A stretch of DNA of 64,000 nt from Deltaproteobacteria bacterium (GTDB lineage Bacteria; Myxococcota; Myxococcia; SLRQ01). How positions within the stretch are numbered: the first letter of the stretch is position 1; every line of letters starts with the position of its first letter. The position numbers and the translations under genes are program-made. The notes below the pieces were generated by a model. It made no database searches. It was not told the origin of the DNA and worked only from the letters and a program-made list of their open reading frames with translations. The DNA is taken from contig SLRQ01000066.1 of the NCBI GenBank assembly GCA_007130885.1, forward strand, positions 79,185 through 143,184, in the 5' to 3' direction. This document shows positions 63,867-64,000 of this stretch, piece after piece.

Positions 63867-64000
63867 ATCTTCAGCCCACCATATCCACGGTGCACCGTCA
63901 CGAGGCCGTGGAGGTGGCCGCAGATCCGGCGCTCACGGACCGTAGCCCGACGCAGGCGTACTCACCCGTACGTCGAGGAGGGCAAAGGGAGTAAGTGCCG

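Overview
The window looks like a GC-rich chromosome segment from a myxobacterium-like bacterium (Myxococcota or another former deltaproteobacterial group). The clues are the rsmG-parA-parB-bactofilin block next to an origin-like region with parS sites, a Ser/Thr kinase with a PEGA-like C-terminus, a large secreted protein with a MYXO-CTERM-like tail, and a DUF2760/twin-Hsp70 module. This placement is inferred from gene content only.

Layout. 1-3.6 kb: origin and partition region (DnaA boxes, a perfect parS palindrome, rsmG, parA, parB, bactofilin). 3.6-8.1 kb: envelope and housekeeping genes (pilus-assembly N-domain protein, M48 lipoprotein protease, kinase-fold protein, MltB-type transglycosylase). 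8.2-43 kb: a long accessory region dominated by radical SAM (rSAM) enzymes. 43-46.6 kb: truncated nucleotidyltransferase pair, universal stress protein, purL. 46.6-53 kb: a 2-hydroxyacyl-CoA-dehydratase-like activase/dehydratase operon with a membrane protein and an ADP-forming acyl-CoA synthetase. 53-58.7 kb: DUF2760 and two Hsp70-like proteins. 58.9-61.5 kb: fused aspartokinase/diaminopimelate decarboxylase. 61.6-64 kb: a zinc-ribbon protein, then gene debris (SEC-C tail, HNH-endonuclease remnant).

The most interesting part is 8.2-43 kb. Nine proteins carry canonical CX3CX2C rSAM motifs, and two of them carry two such motifs. A tenth protein is B12/rSAM-like but lacks the first cysteine. 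Most share a C-terminal CxxCx5-6C signature and a preceding Pro-Pro-x-Cys-like motif, so they look like one expanded subfamily. Among them sits a 110-residue peptide ending in 19 consecutive His-Gly-Ser repeats capped by Trp. It is preceded by two small HxsD-like genes, which resembles the His-Xaa-Ser (Hxs) putative peptide-modification system. A tightly overlapping operon next to it encodes an rSAM enzyme, a NifH-like Fe protein with both cluster cysteines, and two nitrogenase component-1-like subunits. A short accessory domain appears to recur in several rSAM proteins and is fused to the N-terminus of the NifD-like subunit, tying the nitrogenase-like and rSAM parts together.

My working hypothesis is an undescribed system in which the His-Gly-Ser peptide is modified or metallated by several rSAM enzymes together with a nitrogenase-like reductase. 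A Tat-exported protein, a MYXO-CTERM surface protein, a tail-collar-like secreted protein, NadA and ApaH are interleaved. No homology search was run: family calls rest on motif recognition.
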